DNA of 64,000 nt from Polaribacter marinaquae. Its GTDB lineage: Bacteria > Bacteroidota > Bacteroidia > Flavobacteriales > Flavobacteriaceae. Position 1 is the first letter of the stretch. Every line of letters starts with the position of its first letter. The stretch is from contig NZ_CP150496.1 of assembly GCF_038019025.1 (NCBI RefSeq), positions 399,501-463,500 on the forward strand, in the 5' to 3' direction. Below, one piece after another: positions 62,930 to 64,000 of the stretch. The translations under genes were made by a program, and so were the position numbers. Below the pieces are notes generated by a model. That model ran no database searches. It had not been told where the DNA came from and saw nothing but the letters and a program-made list of their open reading frames with translations.

Positions 62930-64000
62930 ATGTTAAAACAGTTTTCCGAATTAGGAATTAATAATGAATTACAAAAGGGTTTAATAGATTTAGAAATTTC
63001 TAAGCCTACAGAAATTCAAGAAAAAGTGATTCCTATTGCTTTAAATAATAGTGAAGACATAGTTGCTTTGGCTAAAACAGGTACTGGTAAAACAGCTGCT
63101 TTTGGCTTGCCATTATTACAATTAATAGATACAGATAATTCGAATATACAAGCTGTAATTTTAGCACCTACAAGAGAGTTAGGCCAACAAATTGCTTCTA
63201 ATTTAGAAGCTTATGCTAAATTTTGCCCTTCAATTTCTATTGCTACTATTTGTGGCGGAATACCAATAAAACCACAGATAGAACGTTTAAAAAAACCAAC
63301 TCAAATTGTAGTTGCAACTCCTGGTAGACTTGCAGATCTAGTAAAAAGAGAAGCTATAAACATAAAAAATATCTCTTACTTTATTCTAGATGAAGCAGAT
63401 GAAATGGTTAGCGCTTTAAAAGAAGGTTTAGATAGTATTATTAAGGAAATTCCTAAAAAAAGAAGAACACTACTTTTTACAGCTACAATGCCAGGTTCTA
63501 TTAGACAAATGGTAAATAACTACATGTCTAAAAATGTTGTTCAAATTGAAGCTGATATGGCAACAATGGGTCATCAAGGAATTAATCATAAATATGTAGT
63601 TGTAGAACCGATAGAAAAATTAGAGGTTTTACTTCATTTTTTAAATTCTAAATCGGGCAAAAGAGGTATAATTTTTTGTAAAACTAAAGCTGCAGTAAAT
63701 AAATTAGCCAAAAAATTAGCGATAAATAAATTTTCTTCTGGTGCACTACACGGTAGTTTAACTCAAGGAATTAGAGATCGAATAATGGATCAATTTAGAG
63801 AAGGACATATTGATACATTAGTTGCTACAGATTTAGCTGCCAGAGGTATCGATGTTAAAGATTTAGCATATGTTGTAAATTATCATTTACCAGATACGTA
63901 TGACGCTTATGTTCACAGAAGTGGAAGAACGGCTAGGGCAGGAGCAAGCGGATTATCGTTATCCATCATTCAAAAGGAAGAAGAACAAGATATTACAGAT
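62930..64000 (+). CDS. DEAD-box RNA helicase, 3' end outside window
   Basis: 357 residues read in frame to the window edge without a stop. Q motif (KPTEIQEKVIP), AKTGTGKTAA, PTRELG, TPGRLAD, canonical LDEADEM, FTATMPG, ATDLAARGID and HRSGRTARAG. Canonical core unlike its upstream neighbour. The C-terminal extension (CsdA/DbpA class) cannot be seen. Confidence 0.94.
   Translation, partial: MLKQFSELGINNELQKGLIDLEISKPTEIQEKVIPIALNNSEDIVALAKTGTGKTAAFGLPLLQLIDTDNSNIQAVILAPTRELGQQIASNLEAYAKFCPSISIATICGGIPIKPQIERLKKPTQIVVATPGRLADLVKREAINIKNISYFILDEADEMVSALKEGLDSIIKEIPKKRRTLLFTATMPGSIRQMVNNYMSKNVVQIEADMATMGHQGINHKYVVVEPIEKLEVLLHFLNSKSGKRGIIFCKTKAAVNKLAKKLAINKFSSGALHGSLTQGIRDRIMDQFREGHIDTLVATDLAARGIDVKDLAYVVNYHLPDTYDAYVHRSGRTARAGASGLSLSIIQKEEEQDITD

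Noticed and set aside
1..64000. CRISPR arrays, insertion sequences, prophage or integrative element ends
   Set aside because: No regularly spaced repeats, transposase, integrase or att-like duplications were found, including around the two tRNA genes.

Overview
The window is a low-GC, gene-dense chromosomal segment of a marine-type Flavobacteriaceae (Bacteroidota; Polaribacter/Tenacibaculum-like is a guess from memory, not a search). Supporting signs are a type IX secretion (T9SS) regulator (PorX) and a T9SS C-terminal sorting domain, SusC/Oar-type TonB-dependent barrels, a fused lpxC-fabZ gene, an rpsF-rpsR-rplI operon without ssb, a split transketolase, and repeated copies of the Bacteroidota -7 promoter motif TAnnTTTG in front of genes. 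No insertion sequences, prophage, CRISPR array or rRNA were seen. Two tRNA genes (Leu-GAG, Lys-TTT) lie near 53.3 kb.

Layout. 0-7 kb: 3' part of priA, mqo, a Tat-exported SDR lipoprotein, then an ECF sigma / membrane-anchored partner / outer-membrane barrel module. 7-13.3 kb: alanine dehydrogenase, ribosomal protein operon, an Oar-like TonB-dependent receptor, DUF6495. 13.4-19.6 kb: a compact seven-gene signalling operon (receiver, H-NOX, triple-PAS histidine kinase, FIST/NosP-like protein, second kinase, Hpt, LytTR response regulator), followed by a T9SS-secreted protein. 21.4-35.3 kb: a surface-polysaccharide cluster (TPR + beta-barrel exporter, STAS-like protein, flippase, GT4, tethered clan-A glycosidase, Ig-like periplasmic/surface protein, large GT-C-like membrane protein, a receiver-GT2 fusion, a degenerate GT2 fragment and manA). 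35.3-42.4 kb: sirtuin, TrmH-like methylase, DUF1801 and DUF4258 proteins, an Ald paralog with tsaE and porX, HD hydrolase. 42.4-49 kb: lipid A operon with efp and two lpxD paralogs, sucD, fabG. 49-64 kb: VWA protein plus prohibitin, tRNAs, aroK, PRTase, S4 protein, FKBP lipoprotein, barrel protein, transketolase C-half, maf, hpf, OYE, peroxiredoxin-like, YihY and two DEAD-box helicases.

How the genes may work together. The most notable part is the 13.4-35.3 kb block. Two candidate nitric-oxide sensors of unrelated fold (H-NOX and FIST/NosP-like) sit in one operon, each directly followed by a histidine kinase. A stand-alone receiver, an Hpt and a LytTR regulator could form a complete branched phosphorelay. 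Immediately downstream is an uncharacterised exopolysaccharide locus that contains a glycosyltransferase carrying its own N-terminal receiver domain. The inference, not proven by sequence, is gas-controlled matrix production with both a transcriptional arm (LytTR) and a post-translational arm (receiver-GT2).
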